Assembly: GCA_010279815.1 (NCBI GenBank)
Contig: QEOQ01000455.1
Coordinates: forward strand, 288,145-352,144
Source of the DNA: Brachionus plicatilis
Lineage: Eukaryota; Rotifera; Eurotatoria; Ploima; Brachionidae
Direction of reading: 5' to 3'
Length of the DNA stretch: 64,000 bases
The notes beneath the pieces are model-generated. The model was not told where the DNA came from and made no database searches. It saw only the letters and a list, made by a program, of their open reading frames with translations. How positions within the stretch are numbered: position 1 is the stretch's first letter; every line of letters begins with the position of its first letter. The position numbers and the translations under genes are program-made. This document shows, in pieces, positions 24,048-36,025 of this stretch.

Positions 24048-24900
24048 GGGTCTATAGTAATAGGTGACCAGTCTTGGTAACATAACATTTGACCATGACT
24101 GGTCACCTAATTTTCAAAGATAGAATAAATGATCAGAAATTGATCACCTGTTATAATTTTTGGTTTGGTCACTAATTTTTTTTTAATTTTTGGAATAATA
24201 AATTTATAATTAATTTTAAAATAATTTTTATTTAGATAAATTTACGTTAATTATCGTAAATTTTTGTCAAATTAACAAAATTAATTTATGAAAAAATTCT
24301 TTTACTGATTTAAATTTTTTCTTTTTTAACTAAATGAAAAAATTTTTTATCTTTTTTCGTAGAATTTGGTAAATTTTCGCAAAAAAATTTATATTTTGGT
24401 AAAAAATTTAATTTTTTTATTTCAAGCAAATGGTATTGTGAAATTTTATACATAGCTTTCAATACTACAAGAAAAAAATTTTATAACTTTTGTTCAAATG
24501 GTCAAAAACTTGTTCAGCAGATAAAAAAAAAATGAAACAACTTTTGTCTCACCTCCTACGAAAGTATAACAGTTTGTTTCATGAAAAGCACCTGAAAATC
24601 CAAAATGCATACATGGATCTACAGAAAAAGTAAAAAATTTTTTAGAGAAGTCCTGTCAAGTCTCCTGAATGCAATTATTGTTTTGAGCGAAAAAAGCTAA
24701 AAATTCATATGGCTAAAAAACATTGAAACATAAAAACTGATGATTACGGATTTCTTTGGTCAGGTATTAAATTTTTTGGTCACTTAATTTTTTATTATTT
24801 AACTTCTGGTCACATGTGTCCACATATTCCATTTTTGTAAATTATTTAATTGGTCACATATTTTAAGTGAGGGGTACTGGTCACCTTTTACTATAAACCC
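24048..24900. mobile_element. GGTCAC-array element, 853 bp, GGGT ends
   Basis: The left end GGGTCTATAGTAATAGGTGA and inverted right end GGGTTTATAGTAAAAGGTGA match. Flanks AACTTTCT and AACTTTAT agree at 6 of 8. GGTCAC/GTGACC words are concentrated at 24062-24175 and 24768-24884. A C2H2-finger pseudogene lies between. The GGG start and ~8-bp duplication suggest a Mutator-like class; no transposase is present. Confidence 0.75.
24532..24726 (+). pseudogene. Single C2H2 zinc-finger gene with two in-frame stops
   Basis: From ATG at 24532 one frame runs 64 codons to TGA, interrupted by TAA and TAG around 24628-24642. The first part reads MKQLLSHLLRKYNSLFHEKH and the last part CNYCFERKKLKIHMAKKH. 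The finger has CxxC, then two His 5 apart, preceded by a VKSPE leader much like the other two element-borne fingers. It lies in the centre of the GGTCAC element and probably once encoded its DNA-binding peptide. Confidence 0.5.
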
Positions 24901-25297
24901 AACTTTATAAAACCTTAAACTATTTTTTAAAGTAAAAAATTAATTTTGGAGAATTCTTTAATTAATTATCTCTACATAGACTGATTAACACTTTATTTAT
25001 TAAATTCATTCTAAAATATAGATAATATATAAAAATTTAAAATATTAAAAATATTTAAAAAAAAAGAATATGATTTAAGTTTTTATATTTTAATTACATA
25101 GTTACTTGAAAAAAAAAACAGCAAGGTATTCAAGTTAAATAATTCAAATTTTGAAACAAATTTAAAAAAAATTAATTTTATGCTATTGAAAATTTCAACA
25201 TTGATCTCTTAATCACAAAGCAATTTATAGAGTTAAAAAAAGCTAAATGGAAATTTAGCACCTTAATGTAAAAATTATTTATGTAAACACATTGTAG

Positions 25298-25443
25298 CAG
25301 TCTCAGCTAAGACTCAACTGACTCAAATCGATTTTGGATTTAAAAAATCCGGTTTCCAAAAGAAGCGTGGTAGGAAACCCATGGCAAAAGACTGGTTCGT
25401 AAAGAATTTAAAAAAAATTAAAAAGCAACATTTTGTACATTAA
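25298..25443 (+). CDS. Exon-like frame with AT-hook
   Basis: After the acceptor-like CATTGTAG a frame of about 48 codons runs to TAA at 25441. It encodes SAKTQLTQIDFGFKKSG, then QKKRGRKPMAKDWFVKN and a Lys-rich end. KKRGRKP is a good AT-hook. GC is above background. No upstream exon or element boundary could be defined, so it may be a relic of another transposon-borne DNA-binding peptide. Confidence 0.35.
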
Positions 25444-26024
25444 CTAATATATTTAACTGATAAATTGAACTTATTTAATAAATGATTTCTTGTAAAGCAT
25501 AAATATTTTTTGTTTAATAATTTATTTTTTGGAAAAAATTGAAGCATTTATATTTATTTCCTTTGTTTAAAACTTAAAGAATAGATTTTCTTTTATTTTT
25601 TACTTATTTCGTTTATTTACTAGAACAAGCAATGTTTTTATATGTTCTGCTATAAACAAAGTTAAAAATTCTATTTAATTCTATTCTTTTGAATACCCGA
25701 CTTAATTGTGTAATTGAAACATTGCAATTTATTCTTTCTTTCCTGAAACATGCAGCACCTGTGATTACTCTTTTCAATTTAATTTATATTTTTTATACAA
25801 AAAAGAAATAAATTTATTTAATAAATTTAATAAATTTTTCTTGAAAAAATAAACAAAAAAGTGTTGTGAGTCGATTCAACTTGTTTATCTGAAAAATGTA
25901 TCGTTTTAATAAAATTTATATTCAGTTGTATTTATATTTGGCATACAAACAATTCATAATGGTCACATTTTTAACTTGTATGTAATCATTAAAAATTTTT
26001 TTTTAAATTTATTCTTTCGTTTCA

Positions 26025-26240
26025 TATATTCTGAAAGAACATAAAATTTTCTACACTCTCGTATATAGTTTTATTTAAAAAAGGGCGCGCAAATTTTTAT
26101 TATTGAAAAAAAAAACACTTATTTTCACTTGAATCGTATGTAGTCATAGGGATTACTTAATAAAAGACTTTTTTTTCTTTTAAAATAAGGCAGACAAAAT
26201 TCTGAACTAATCTATGGATTTTCTTTTTTAAATTTTAACT
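26025..26240 (-). repeat. R16 repeat, inverted partial copy
   Basis: The reverse complement of this segment matches 16600-16830 in order, including ATTCTGAA(A)GA.CATAAAATTTTC and GGGATTACTTAATAAA. A matching arm (26866-26925, CTACATACGATTTAAGTGAA) is inverted relative to it, so the two flank 26.2-26.9 kb as a loose inverted repeat. Confidence 0.6.
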
Positions 26241-26444
26241 CTATTTTATATAAATAAAGTCTCAAAAACATATAATTTCAATATAATATTATATAATAGC
26301 TTTTTTTTGGGGTGTATTTAACCGATCTCCTATAAATAATGACATGTACCCTAACGAACGATGTACTTGATAAATCTTTTAAGTGTATAACCTAAAAAAA
26401 TAAATTTCTCTTCTTAAATAAATAATTTTGTCTTAGTTAATGAA

Positions 26445-26865
26445 TAGTGTTGGGCGGCGGCCAAGCCTGGCCGGTCCGAACGCGACCAAAATAAGGCGGC
26501 CACTTTGGCGGTCAGACAAAATCAGCGGTAAAAAATTTCTGGGAAAAAGTTTTTGATGTTCTTTTAAGTTTTTTTAAAGATTTAAGGAAACGAAAAATTT
26601 TCAAATATCACATACAAATCTCAAAACTCTAATTTAGAAAAAAAAATTCAAAAATTTAGCTTTTTCAAGAAAAATTATTTTTTTTAAAAAATATTTGGCA
26701 TTTTCTAACAAAATTATTAAAAAAAATTATTGTCAATTTTCTTACTCTTAAGGAAATTTATTTCGCTGATATGGTTTGATCGCAAATTTTGTCATCCGTC
26801 TTTGATTTGGCCGGCCAACTCAGCGGTCCAAATTTTTGGCCGCCGGCCTGGCCATATGTCTATAT
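26445..26865. mobile_element. GC-rich (GGCC) MITE-like element
   Basis: Two GC-rich ends surround an AT-rich centre. The left is TAGTGTTGGGCGGCGGCCAA followed by GCCTGGCCGGTCCG. The right reads, inverted, GGCCAGGCCGGCGGCCAAAA followed by GGACCG. The left terminus resembles the TAGTGTTG start of the hAT elements in this window. The right outer end lacks it, and no target duplication is visible. Confidence 0.5.
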
Positions 26866-27480
26866 GTCTACATACGATTTAAGTGAAAATAAGTGTTTTT
26901 TTTGTTTTTTTTTTAATAATAAAATAATAATCTTGATATTTTAATTAAATTAAATTAATATAAAGTGTCATCGTTTTCGTAATGACCATTGTCTGTCATC
27001 TTTCTTGCTTTTAATATTTTATTTGATATTATTTTGATTTGTGATTGATGTTTTTTAATTATTTCTTTTACTATAAAAATGTAATACTTTATTTCATTTA
27101 TTCGTTTTATTTGAATATTTCCACGAACAATATAAAACGTTTTCCTAGGCCTATTGTTGTATTTGTTGTAAGTGTAGTTTTATTATTTAATAAAATAAAA
27201 TTTAAAAAAAAAATAAATTGAGTTTTATTATCCGAGGGTTAACATATATAATTTTGAAAAATGTTTTAATTTTATCATTGAAAATCTGGATGTGAAAGAA
27301 CTACACTTTTTTTAGAAGGCTAGTTATTTTTGGACCCCTTGGTAAAAAAATATTTTTTAAGCCTTCAAAAAAAAATGAAAATTAGGGTTTAAAAGGACGT
27401 AGTTTACGAATTTAAAGTCAAAATTGTGAAATTCAGATAGCGCTTAAGTTTTGAATTGCTTGAACTTTATGGTATTGTCA
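26866..27480 (+). repeat. R16 repeat, direct copy with an internal replacement
   Basis: The start (26866-26925) and the end (27235-27480) match 16715-17060. A central ~290 bp has no counterpart in the first copy. Shared words include AGGGTTT(A/C)AAAGGACG and AATTCAGATAGC.CTTAAG. Confidence 0.6.
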
Positions 27481-28905
27481 ATTTTTAATGCAAATTGAAC
27501 AAAAATTCTTCATTTTTTAGAAAATTAAAATTAAAGTTAACAAAAAATATTTGAAATGATAGTCCAACATGATGCAACATACTTTGTTGCACCTTTATAA
27601 CATAAAATAAAATTTTTATTTTCTTTTTTTTTTCAAATCAAATCAATAGTCTATTTAAATCTTGTTGATTCTTATTTTTTGTCTTTTATTACACTAAAAA
27701 AATTATTTTAGGTAAAAAAGGTATTTTTAAAATATTTTTTATTAACTTTAATTTTAATTTACCAAAAAATGAAGATCAATAAATGAATTTGTATTTATAC
27801 AATTTGTTTCTGTCGGAAAAGTTCTTGCTTTAAGTCAACTTCTATTTTGCCTAAGTGGATTTTTAGTCGACTGGGAAAAGATTTGTAGGTGACTCACAAC
27901 ATCAAAAAATGAGCAATGGGTGATTAAAATTTCTACACAAATAATTATTCATCTTTGCTCAAATCATAGTTTTTTCTACTGCTAGACTATTTAATTGTTT
28001 AAAAGAAAATATGAAAATACATTTTCTGCCTATTTACTCTGAGAGTATGTGAAAAAAAATTACTAATAAAATTATCAAGTTAAATTTTCGGCAATTTAGA
28101 AAATAATCGCTCAAGTATTGATTTTTTTCTAAATGTGAGATTAGAAAAAAAGCTTCTTGAATAGATTATTTATTAAAACAAAATTCTGGTGTTAAGCTCA
28201 GAACAAGAGAGATTTTTTTTTACTTTTCAAATGTTAATAAATTTAATTAAATCTCTAAGAAAATAAATCTGTTCTCGCAAAGCTCCCAAGTCAGACATGA
28301 GAATCTTGGTTTATTTTGTTAGCTATTAGAAACAGATACATTTTTGTTGCTGGCTTAATCTGACTGGCAAATGGCTTCAGTTGCAAAACAATTCCAATTT
28401 AAGCCGTAAAAGAAAATACACTAAAAATCAATTAACTAAGCGTTATTTAACATTTTGATATTCTAGTTGTGAGAAAATTGAAAAGGAATTGTCAAGAGAT
28501 AAGTTTCTTTTGTTTTTTTGACTAAGTCTATCTAGAACTTGTTTGAAATGATGCTATTAATTGTGATTTATTTCGTGAGTCAATGCCTAAAGCGGAATTA
28601 ACGCTTTTAAAATTTAATTACCACTCTTGGCACATTGACTCATTATACACTAATGGAGAAGTAATGAGTTAAATATGAAAATTTAAATTTTCATAGCCCA
28701 CTCAAACAATTCGATGGCAATAAAGTCAATACTAAAATAAGGAGTATTAATAAGGAGCTGATAGAAGTTGAGCGATTGCTTTTCAAATGGAAAATGAAAG
28801 TGTCTGTTGAAAAGTCATGCTAGGTGATCTAACAAAGTTTAAGGAAACATTTTGATCATAAAAATTTTTAAAGTCAAAAATTTTCCCAAAAAATTTAATT
28901 CTTTT

Positions 28906-29180
28906 CAGGGTTGTTTAAAAGTCACAAGTCTCAATTCAAGTCAAAGTCCGGACCTTTTTTTTTTCAAAGTACCAGCATAGACTTTATTTTTTTTTTTAAT
29001 TTTGAAAACTGAAGAAGAATTGTGAAGACATTAATTCTAAAATTTAAAGAAAATTTTGATATATGGCAAATCTATTGCATTAGACATAAATTTTTTTGAT
29101 ATGAAGCCTGATCTAGCAAATTTAAATAAAAAGTCTTGCTTAGGACTTTTTTTAATGACTTGGACTTTTAAACAACTCTG
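28906..29180. mobile_element. hAT-type MITE, copy 4, perfect 8-bp duplication
   Basis: Ends are CAGGGTTGTTTAAAAGTCAC and the inverse ...TTTTAAACAACTCTG. ATTCTTTT flanks both sides (28898-28905, 29181-29188). The interior carries the same core as copies 3 and 6 (GATATATGGCAAATCTATTG). Confidence 0.87.
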
Positions 29181-29307
29181 ATTCTTTTATTCAAAAACTA
29201 TCTATTCAATTGTATTTTAATTTTGTATAAATTTGAGAAAAAAAATTTTTTTTTTAATTTTTGATAGTTTACAAAAAGTTCAAATTTAATCAAGTAGCAA
29301 AAATAAT

Positions 29308-29560
29308 TTACACTCAAATTACCAAGGTGTCATTTTTGACATTTTGAAGGTCATTTTGAAACATATCTCTGCCAAATTTTTTTTATTAAAATTTTTTTTG
29401 TCGGCAAATTAATTAATTTGATAAATGAATACAAAAAAAATTAAAATTAAAAAAAAATCTAAATTTTTCTGCAAAAAATAAAAGTTTACTTAGTTTACCG
29501 GTGGTGTCATTTTTGACACATCATTCATTTTATCTACTAGATATAAAATAAAACAAAATG
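29308..29560 (+). promoter_or_regulatory. Repeated palindrome, probable piggyBac-like end region
   Basis: The near-palindrome GGTGTCATTTTTGACA occurs at about 29330 and again at 29505, with a half copy in between (AAGGTCATTTTGAAA) and one at 29570. Repeated palindromes of this type mark the ends of many piggyBac-like elements. The TTAA-flanked tip was not found, so the exact left end is unknown. Confidence 0.4.
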
Positions 29561-29635
29561 ATCTAACAGGGTGTCCTTTTTTTCTTTGATTTATTCTTCT
29601 TTAATAAAATAATTTAAATTAAAAAAAAAATTTAA

Positions 29636-30121
29636 ATGCTGAGACGGCAATCAACCCTTAATGCTCGCCAGGAGTTGGAAAAGTACAAGAACTGATGGTA
29701 TAGAGTCAGGAATTTCAGATGAAGAAACAAACAATGAAAATAAGAGTGAAAACGACTATTTTGATCAAGATGTAAATTTTAACTCTTCTGAAGATGAAGA
29801 GGATGACATTGATGAAATATATCAACACATCGATGAAGCAATAGATAGTGTTATTCAAAACATAAATGATCCTGATAAAGTAGATCCTAATTTAGACAGA
29901 ACAAGTAAAATAAATGTTATTTGGACAGGATTAAAAGATGGTAAAGAAACTAGTATGCTGAAGAAGATTAATTTTGAACAGAAAGCTGGACAAACTAGCT
30001 ACGCTACTAGACACATCGATAATTCAAAATTGTCCGCTTTTTTTATGATTTTTGACTTGACAATTATAAATTTGATTATAAATAATACAAATAAAAATGC
30101 TCAACAACATGAACCCTATCC
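29636..30121 (+). pseudogene. piggyBac-like transposase N-terminus, frameshifted and truncated
   Basis: ATG at 29636 starts MLRRQSTLNARQELEKYKN, stopped at 29693. The sequence then continues in another frame as TDGIESGISDEETNNENKSE, so a frameshift lies near 29690. An acidic low-complexity region (about 29710-29870) is followed by VIWTGLKDG. It ends in KLSAFFMIFDLTIINLIINN and TNKNAQQ, which match the start of the piggyBac catalytic domain, where a hydrophobic helix precedes a conserved TN. The frame is then cut by a hAT-type MITE at 30123. All catalytic Asp residues are missing. Confidence 0.65.
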
Positions 30122-30122
30122 A

Positions 30123-30243
30123 CAGAGTTGTTTAAAAGTCACAAGTCTCATGGCAAGTCCAAGTCCGGACTTTTTTTTTTCAAAAGTCAGAGCAAAGACT
30201 TAAATTTTTTTTTCAAAATAAAGTCCAAGTCCGGATTTGGACA
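30123..30243. mobile_element. hAT-type MITE, copy 5, right end lost
   Basis: It starts CAGAGTTGTTTAAAAGTCAC and contains the AAGTCCAAGTCCGGAC arm twice, but lacks the inverted right terminus. It interrupts the piggyBac relic. Confidence 0.7.
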
Positions 30244-30688
30244 AGATTGCATACTACTTTTAATACATAGAACACAAATAAAATGTTTTATTATCAAATT
30301 TAAATGAAATAGATCAAATATTAAAAAAAAAATATACCAAAAAAATTGAAAATTACCCAAATAAATTTGGTTACTTATTTTTTGTTTACATATATTAATT
30401 TGACAATAATAGAAAATTTTTTTTTAATAATGGCTTACCGCAAGTTTCTCATAATTTACTCACACTGTCAGTTGTTTTTTGTCGCTTTTTACTTTTTGAA
30501 GTTAAAAAATTTAAAATTGTATAGATTATTTCGAAATTCAAATTTAAAATTTGAATTAAAAATTATTAAAGCTTTATATTAATCAAGTAATAAAATTAAC
30601 TTAAAAATGATTGTTGTTTTTTTATCTTTTCATATCTATTAGAAAATTGAAATATTCTCCAGATTTAATTTATTATTTAATAAAAAAT

Positions 30689-31579
30689 TAGTGTTGAAAA
30701 TCAAATTGGCGATTTGAACAAATTATTCGATTTATTTCGATTTAAATTTAACATTAAATTTGGATTCAAATTTAAACATAAATAAAATTTGGATTAAAAT
30801 TTAAACTAAAAAAATATTTAAATTCTAAGATTATCTTAAATAATTCTAAATTCTATTTAAATTATGTTTTAATTAAAATTACTTAAACAATTTGACTAAT
30901 TTAAATTTTCAGATATAACTAAAACCTACTAAAATTTTATGCTGATATCCCAATTCCATAACATGCTCTTTTTTCAAATGACCAAGCATGTTGCTTGAGT
31001 AATTTGTATTACTATATTCAACAGTGAAATATCAGCATTTTTATTTACTAAAATTTTCTAACTTTAATTGAATTATTGTGGTAAGAGATCTATAAAAGTA
31101 TTGCTTTTTGTGTATCGATCGAGAAGAGATTGAGTTTGACATATTTTTAAGACTATAAATTTGTTTTTAATAAAATAAAAATTAATATTTATATATTGTT
31201 GACCTAAGAACTTGAACAAAAAAATAATAATTGGAAAAAGAAAAAAAATGGAAAAAACTTTATTTTTAGAATTTATTTGTAAATAACGTTTTAGAATTAA
31301 TACACTTAATATAAAAACCACCAAAATAAATTTAAATTTTCGTTTTGATTTTCAAATAAAAGCTTAATAATTTGACTTTTTTAATTCTAAATTGAATTGA
31401 ATTATGATTAAAATTTGAATTTAAATTAAATTATTATTCTGGGTTTAAATTTAAACTCAATTAAAAAAATTAGTTTAAATTTAAACTCAAATAAAAAATA
31501 AGCTTAAATTCAAACTCAAATTTAAAAATTAATTTAAGTATTTAAAAGTAAATTCAAATGCTATTTATTTACAACACTA
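30689..31579 (-). mobile_element. hAT element with BED-finger relic, copy B (inverted)
   Basis: Over almost its whole length this is the reverse complement of 14779-15725. It begins TAGTGTTGAAAATCAAATTG and ends TTTACAACACTA. Flanking duplications TAAAAAAT are perfect (30681-30688, 31580-31587) and differ from those of copy A, so it is an independent insertion, not a segmental inversion. Confidence 0.9.
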
Positions 31580-31734
31580 TAAAAAATAATTAGATTATCT
31601 TTATTTGAACAGACTAAAATGATAAAAATTCTCAACCTTATATTAGTAAAATGATTTTAAAATTTGATCTTAATATTAAAAAAGGAAAATATATTTTTAT
31701 AATAATTAAAATATAATAAAAAAAAACTCCATTT

Positions 31735-31935
31735 GATCTTCCCTATCTAAATTCTCATTAGGGGATTGTATGGAAGAGTTGCTGTTCCTAGTGGCATTAG
31801 GTATCTACCCAGGAATTCTTAATTTCACCTCACATCATACTCTAGGCCAGTTTGAACCCTCGAAGGTCAAACATTTCATAAATCAAAAATTTGATAAACC
31901 TGATACATCTTTTTGTAGACAATTGCAAACATTGT
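31735..31935 (+). other. Coding-like patch, origin unknown
   Basis: A higher-GC patch has an open plus frame of about 65 codons containing LLFLVALGIYPGILNFTSHH. The hydrophobic LGIYP stretch is reminiscent of the end of mitochondrial NADH dehydrogenase subunit 4, but only about 10 residues support this. It may be a mitochondrial insert, a transposon scrap or chance. Confidence 0.2.
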
Positions 31936-32366
31936 AACAAACAATTAACATTGATATTATTAAATATGCTACAAGGACTTCAATTGAGTTGATATAATTT
32001 GTGTTTAAATGTACAAACCATGGCTTGGTAGACTCAGCAAAATATGAGCAAATACATTCAGGTTTGAAATATTGCACAGTTCAAAATATTTAGAATTGAT
32101 TGAAAATTGAATGTATCTTTACCTGATTATAAATTTTTTGTTTTAGTCGAGCTATATTAAAAACCTATTTTGAATTGTAGCTAAATCGTAATTTTTACTC
32201 TATTTAGAAAAAAAAATATTCTTTATTTTATCTAAATTATACTCTTTTGCTTATAAGGCTTAAATTAATAAATAATAATAATAAAAATTTATCAGTAAGG
32301 TATCTCGGTACATAAAAAAAGATTTCGGAAAATTTTATTTTTACGATAAACAATTGAATTATTGAC

Positions 32367-32433
32367 CAAAATACCTATCATTGTTTCATATGGAATCTTG
32401 GTGTCAAACAAGGAAGCATTTTGTGATCATTCC
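32367..32433 (+). pseudogene. Tiny LINE reverse-transcriptase fragment
   Basis: The frame reads TYHCFIWNLGVKQGSIL and then a stop. GVKQGSIL matches the G-V-x-Q-G-x-x-L-S-P motif of non-LTR reverse transcriptases. Nothing else of the enzyme remains nearby. Confidence 0.45.
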
Positions 32434-35400
32434 TGACAGTCCAATACCTTGGATACTTTAAGCTGAGCTTGAAAATTTTTTAAAATATATTGTTTAAGTT
32501 TTAATACTTTATAAAAACTTTCTTGTTTTTATTTTCATTTAATTTTACTTTACCTGACTGCGTCTAATTTGAATTAAATAAAAGAACTCATTATTGCTGA
32601 AAAAAGTTGGGAAAACATTTTTTTTTTGGACACATTTATGATATAAAGAATCAAAAAAAAATTCAATAATGCTCAAATATTGATTTTTTATATTTAACAT
32701 CTTGAATATTTTTATTTTTTATCGCTTTCTTGTAATCGCTCAATTCGTTTGCTTAATGAGTGTGTTAAATTTGAAAATGGAATTTAATTCCAAAAATCAT
32801 CATGTAAGAAAAATAGCAAACCAAAAATTGATCATCATGTATTAAGAAAACAAAATCAGACGCAAACTAAAGATCATTATTTTCAAACTAAAATGTTAAT
32901 TAAACAACTAATTATTTGAAAAAATATTCTACTTTATTAATTTTTTTAAATTCAAAAATATCAATTTTATCATGGGACTTGAGCTAAATTAAAAAAAATA
33001 CCTAATTTGATTTATTAGTATCTAATCTAGTTTATAAATTGCAATTTTTAAATACTAAATTTAAATTAAAAGAGACATTTGTTAATTTAGAAAGTATTTT
33101 TAGTTTTTTACAAAATTTCAAGATGAAATTGACATTTTGAAATAAAAATGAAATAGATTAGCTTTTAGATATTAAATTTTATAGATCACTTTTTTGTATA
33201 TTTTTTATTAATTTTTAAATTTTTAAATTTTAGCGACTCTTAGCCTTGATCTACAGGCTAATGCCTGTCGTTGCTCATATTATTATTAAATTGCTACTAA
33301 AGCGTTAATTGAAATAAATAAAAAAAATTACCAAATTAAAAAAAAATAATGAAAAATTGAAAAAAAAAATTAATATTATTTCATTCGAAATATAAAAAAA
33401 TGAAGGCTTTATGAGATATTTGATAATAGATTTTGATAAATTTGAATTGCTGAATTTCAAAATTTTAATTAAAACTAATATCTGGATTATTTTGACTCTT
33501 CTTCATTATGTAACGAATATTTTCCTAATTAAATTCCACCAAAATAGTTGGTCTGACTTTTAAGTATATTAACAAAGAAAAAATATAGAGATAATTTGGA
33601 AAATATTTTTTTGAAATCTTTCTGATTCAATTTTAAAGAATGATTTTGCCAAGTCTCTCAATAAAATATACAAAATAATTTCTAAAATTAAGTAAAAGTT
33701 TCTCAATTCTTTAATGATTTAAATTTTAGTGTGGTAAATAAAATGGTTTGATAGATGAACTACGAAATGGTCAGAAAAAAAAATTATAAATCTCATTCAA
33801 GGAATTGGCAAAATCATTCCAAAGTCTTAAAATTTACCAGAATGACTCATTAAACAACTTCCGGTTTAATAGACAAATATTTTGAAACTTTCTTTTAGAT
33901 AACACTAATTGATTTATTAACCATTTTAACTAACTTAAGATTAATCTAAAAATTTATTCATTTTTTTGATAATAAAAAAAAAAACTTTAAAAAAAATTAC
34001 ATTTTTATATAAAAAAAAACCCAAATAGTTAATAGCTTAAGAATCCGATAAATTTGAAGAAGAGGATATTTTTAGGAAAATGCCATTTAAAAATTAAAAT
34101 TTAATCACATTTTGTTAAAATAAATTAGAAAAATTTCTTTTTTTACTTTAAAAATGCATTTCTTGATCAATTTGGCACTTTGAAAATAGATGATAGATTT
34201 GGAAGAATATAATTTTTCACTCTGAAATTTTAGATTTATATAAATCTTAGATTGTGTCGCGGAATCCCTCGCTCAACAGGGTTAAGATTGATTTTCTCTA
34301 TTAATTTTGCAATGAGAAGATTGAGCCTACATGAAAAAAAAGAATTTTATAATCGAATCAATTAAATTAATTAAGTGATGAAATTTTTTATTATTTTTCC
34401 ATAGTATACTTAACTAAAATCGATAGTCGACAACGAAATAAATAATCATGATATGTGAATTATTTGCGAATGATAGATTAATTAAATTGACATTCAAATA
34501 AATAAGACCCTTGAGGAATTGATTTGGAATCTAGTGGCTTTCACCTTCCAGATTTTTCTTGAACAAAATTAATTTTATCAAATTTAAATTGAATAGAAGA
34601 ACATCTTGAAAAAAAATTTAAATTAAGAAAAAGCATTTACGGAAATTATTCTAAATGAATTGAAGCTTCTTTGCCAAGAAGAAGACATTTGCTCTACTTT
34701 CACAATTGTCATCCAAATATTTATTAGGGAAGACTGATTTGCCACATGTTTCTATTTTGAGTACATATTTTTTAATCAAGGGTTTCAAAAATCCCCTGTA
34801 GTAAAATAAGCTTTTAAGAGAAAATTGTCTTCATTTTTTTTTTAAATATATTAAAAAGCGTTAAAAGAATGCAAAAGTTATTGTCTCATTATAAATTAAA
34901 AATTTTTTTTTTGTTAATTATATTTTTTCTCCAATTTTCCCGAGACTTAATTTGACAAAAATAGTTTTTAATTTAATTGAGAAAATTTATTTAATTTAAA
35001 TTTTAAAATAATGGATAAAAAAAAATTTTAATTCAATAAAAGTTTTGTTTTTAAAGTGTTAAGAAGGATGGATTTTGTGGAAAAAAACTAAACGAAAATT
35101 AAAGATTGAAAAAAAAATGCAAAAAATTTTTTTTTCTAAAATTTTATTAAACCATCATTTATTTTTTAATTAATGATTAAAAATGGTTTGGTTAAGCTAA
35201 GTGATTTCAAGTTTCATTTTCATTTAATTATTTCTAAAAATAAACATGTAAAAATTAATCTCAATTTAAGATGCCTCAATTTATATCAAGAATTAGAAGG
35301 GGTCGTATCATTATCTGAAAAAAAGCCTTAATCATGTCACAAAAACAAAGTTTTCTAGAATGCTTTAATTGACTCTGTACGTGATATAAACAAAAAAATT

Positions 35401-36025
35401 TGATCAATGCACAAAAAGGCATTGGAAACGCTAGAAAAATTTAAATCGAAAATATAAAATAATCAATTGAACAAAATCTTTTCGTTGAAAATTCATCAAA
35501 AAAATTAATGTAATTAATTTATATACTCGAAAAATTCATGAGATTAATTTACAAAACAAATTTTTTTTTTCTTAAACAATTGAAGAATTTAACAAATCAA
35601 TAACTTTTCCAAGCTTCCAGGGCTCCTCTCCAAACCATTAATTAAAAAAAGAAATATTAAATTATTGTTTTAAAAAAAATTAAAAAAAAAAAAACAAAAT
35701 TTTTATTTATCAAATTTTCTTTATTAAAGCATTTTCAATTAAAAATATTTTTTAAATACAAAATACCTTTTATTTTTTTTTAAAAAAAATACCTTCTAGA
35801 ACAATCGTAAAAGGATTGAAACTTGGAGCAAAAAAATGACAAAAGAAACCTCGAAATAACCAGTCGTTCTGAGTCTAAATAAGAATCAAACAGGTGTTCA
35901 AAAAATAATTATCAAATCTTTAATTTGTATATTTGTTAGAGTTTAAATTTTTTCATCATCAAATAAATAAGAATTTGGCCTAAAATTTATCATCAAAATA
36001 AAAATTTTCTCCACTAAAATTAAAC
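32434..36025. other. AT-rich non-coding DNA
   Basis: No gene or element could be supported. Isolated GC patches (for example GTGTCGCGGAATCCCTCGC at 34255) lack a frame or repeat partner. Confidence 0.6.

Noticed and set aside
25862..27904. Inverted words GTTGTGAGTC and GACTCACAAC as ends of a 2-kb element
   Set aside because: Only about 10-12 bp match, with no flanking duplication and no further similarity inward.
31073..31324. 83-codon minus-strand frame
   Set aside because: It runs through hAT copy B in a frame that does not correspond to the BED finger; the other copy has a different ORF there.
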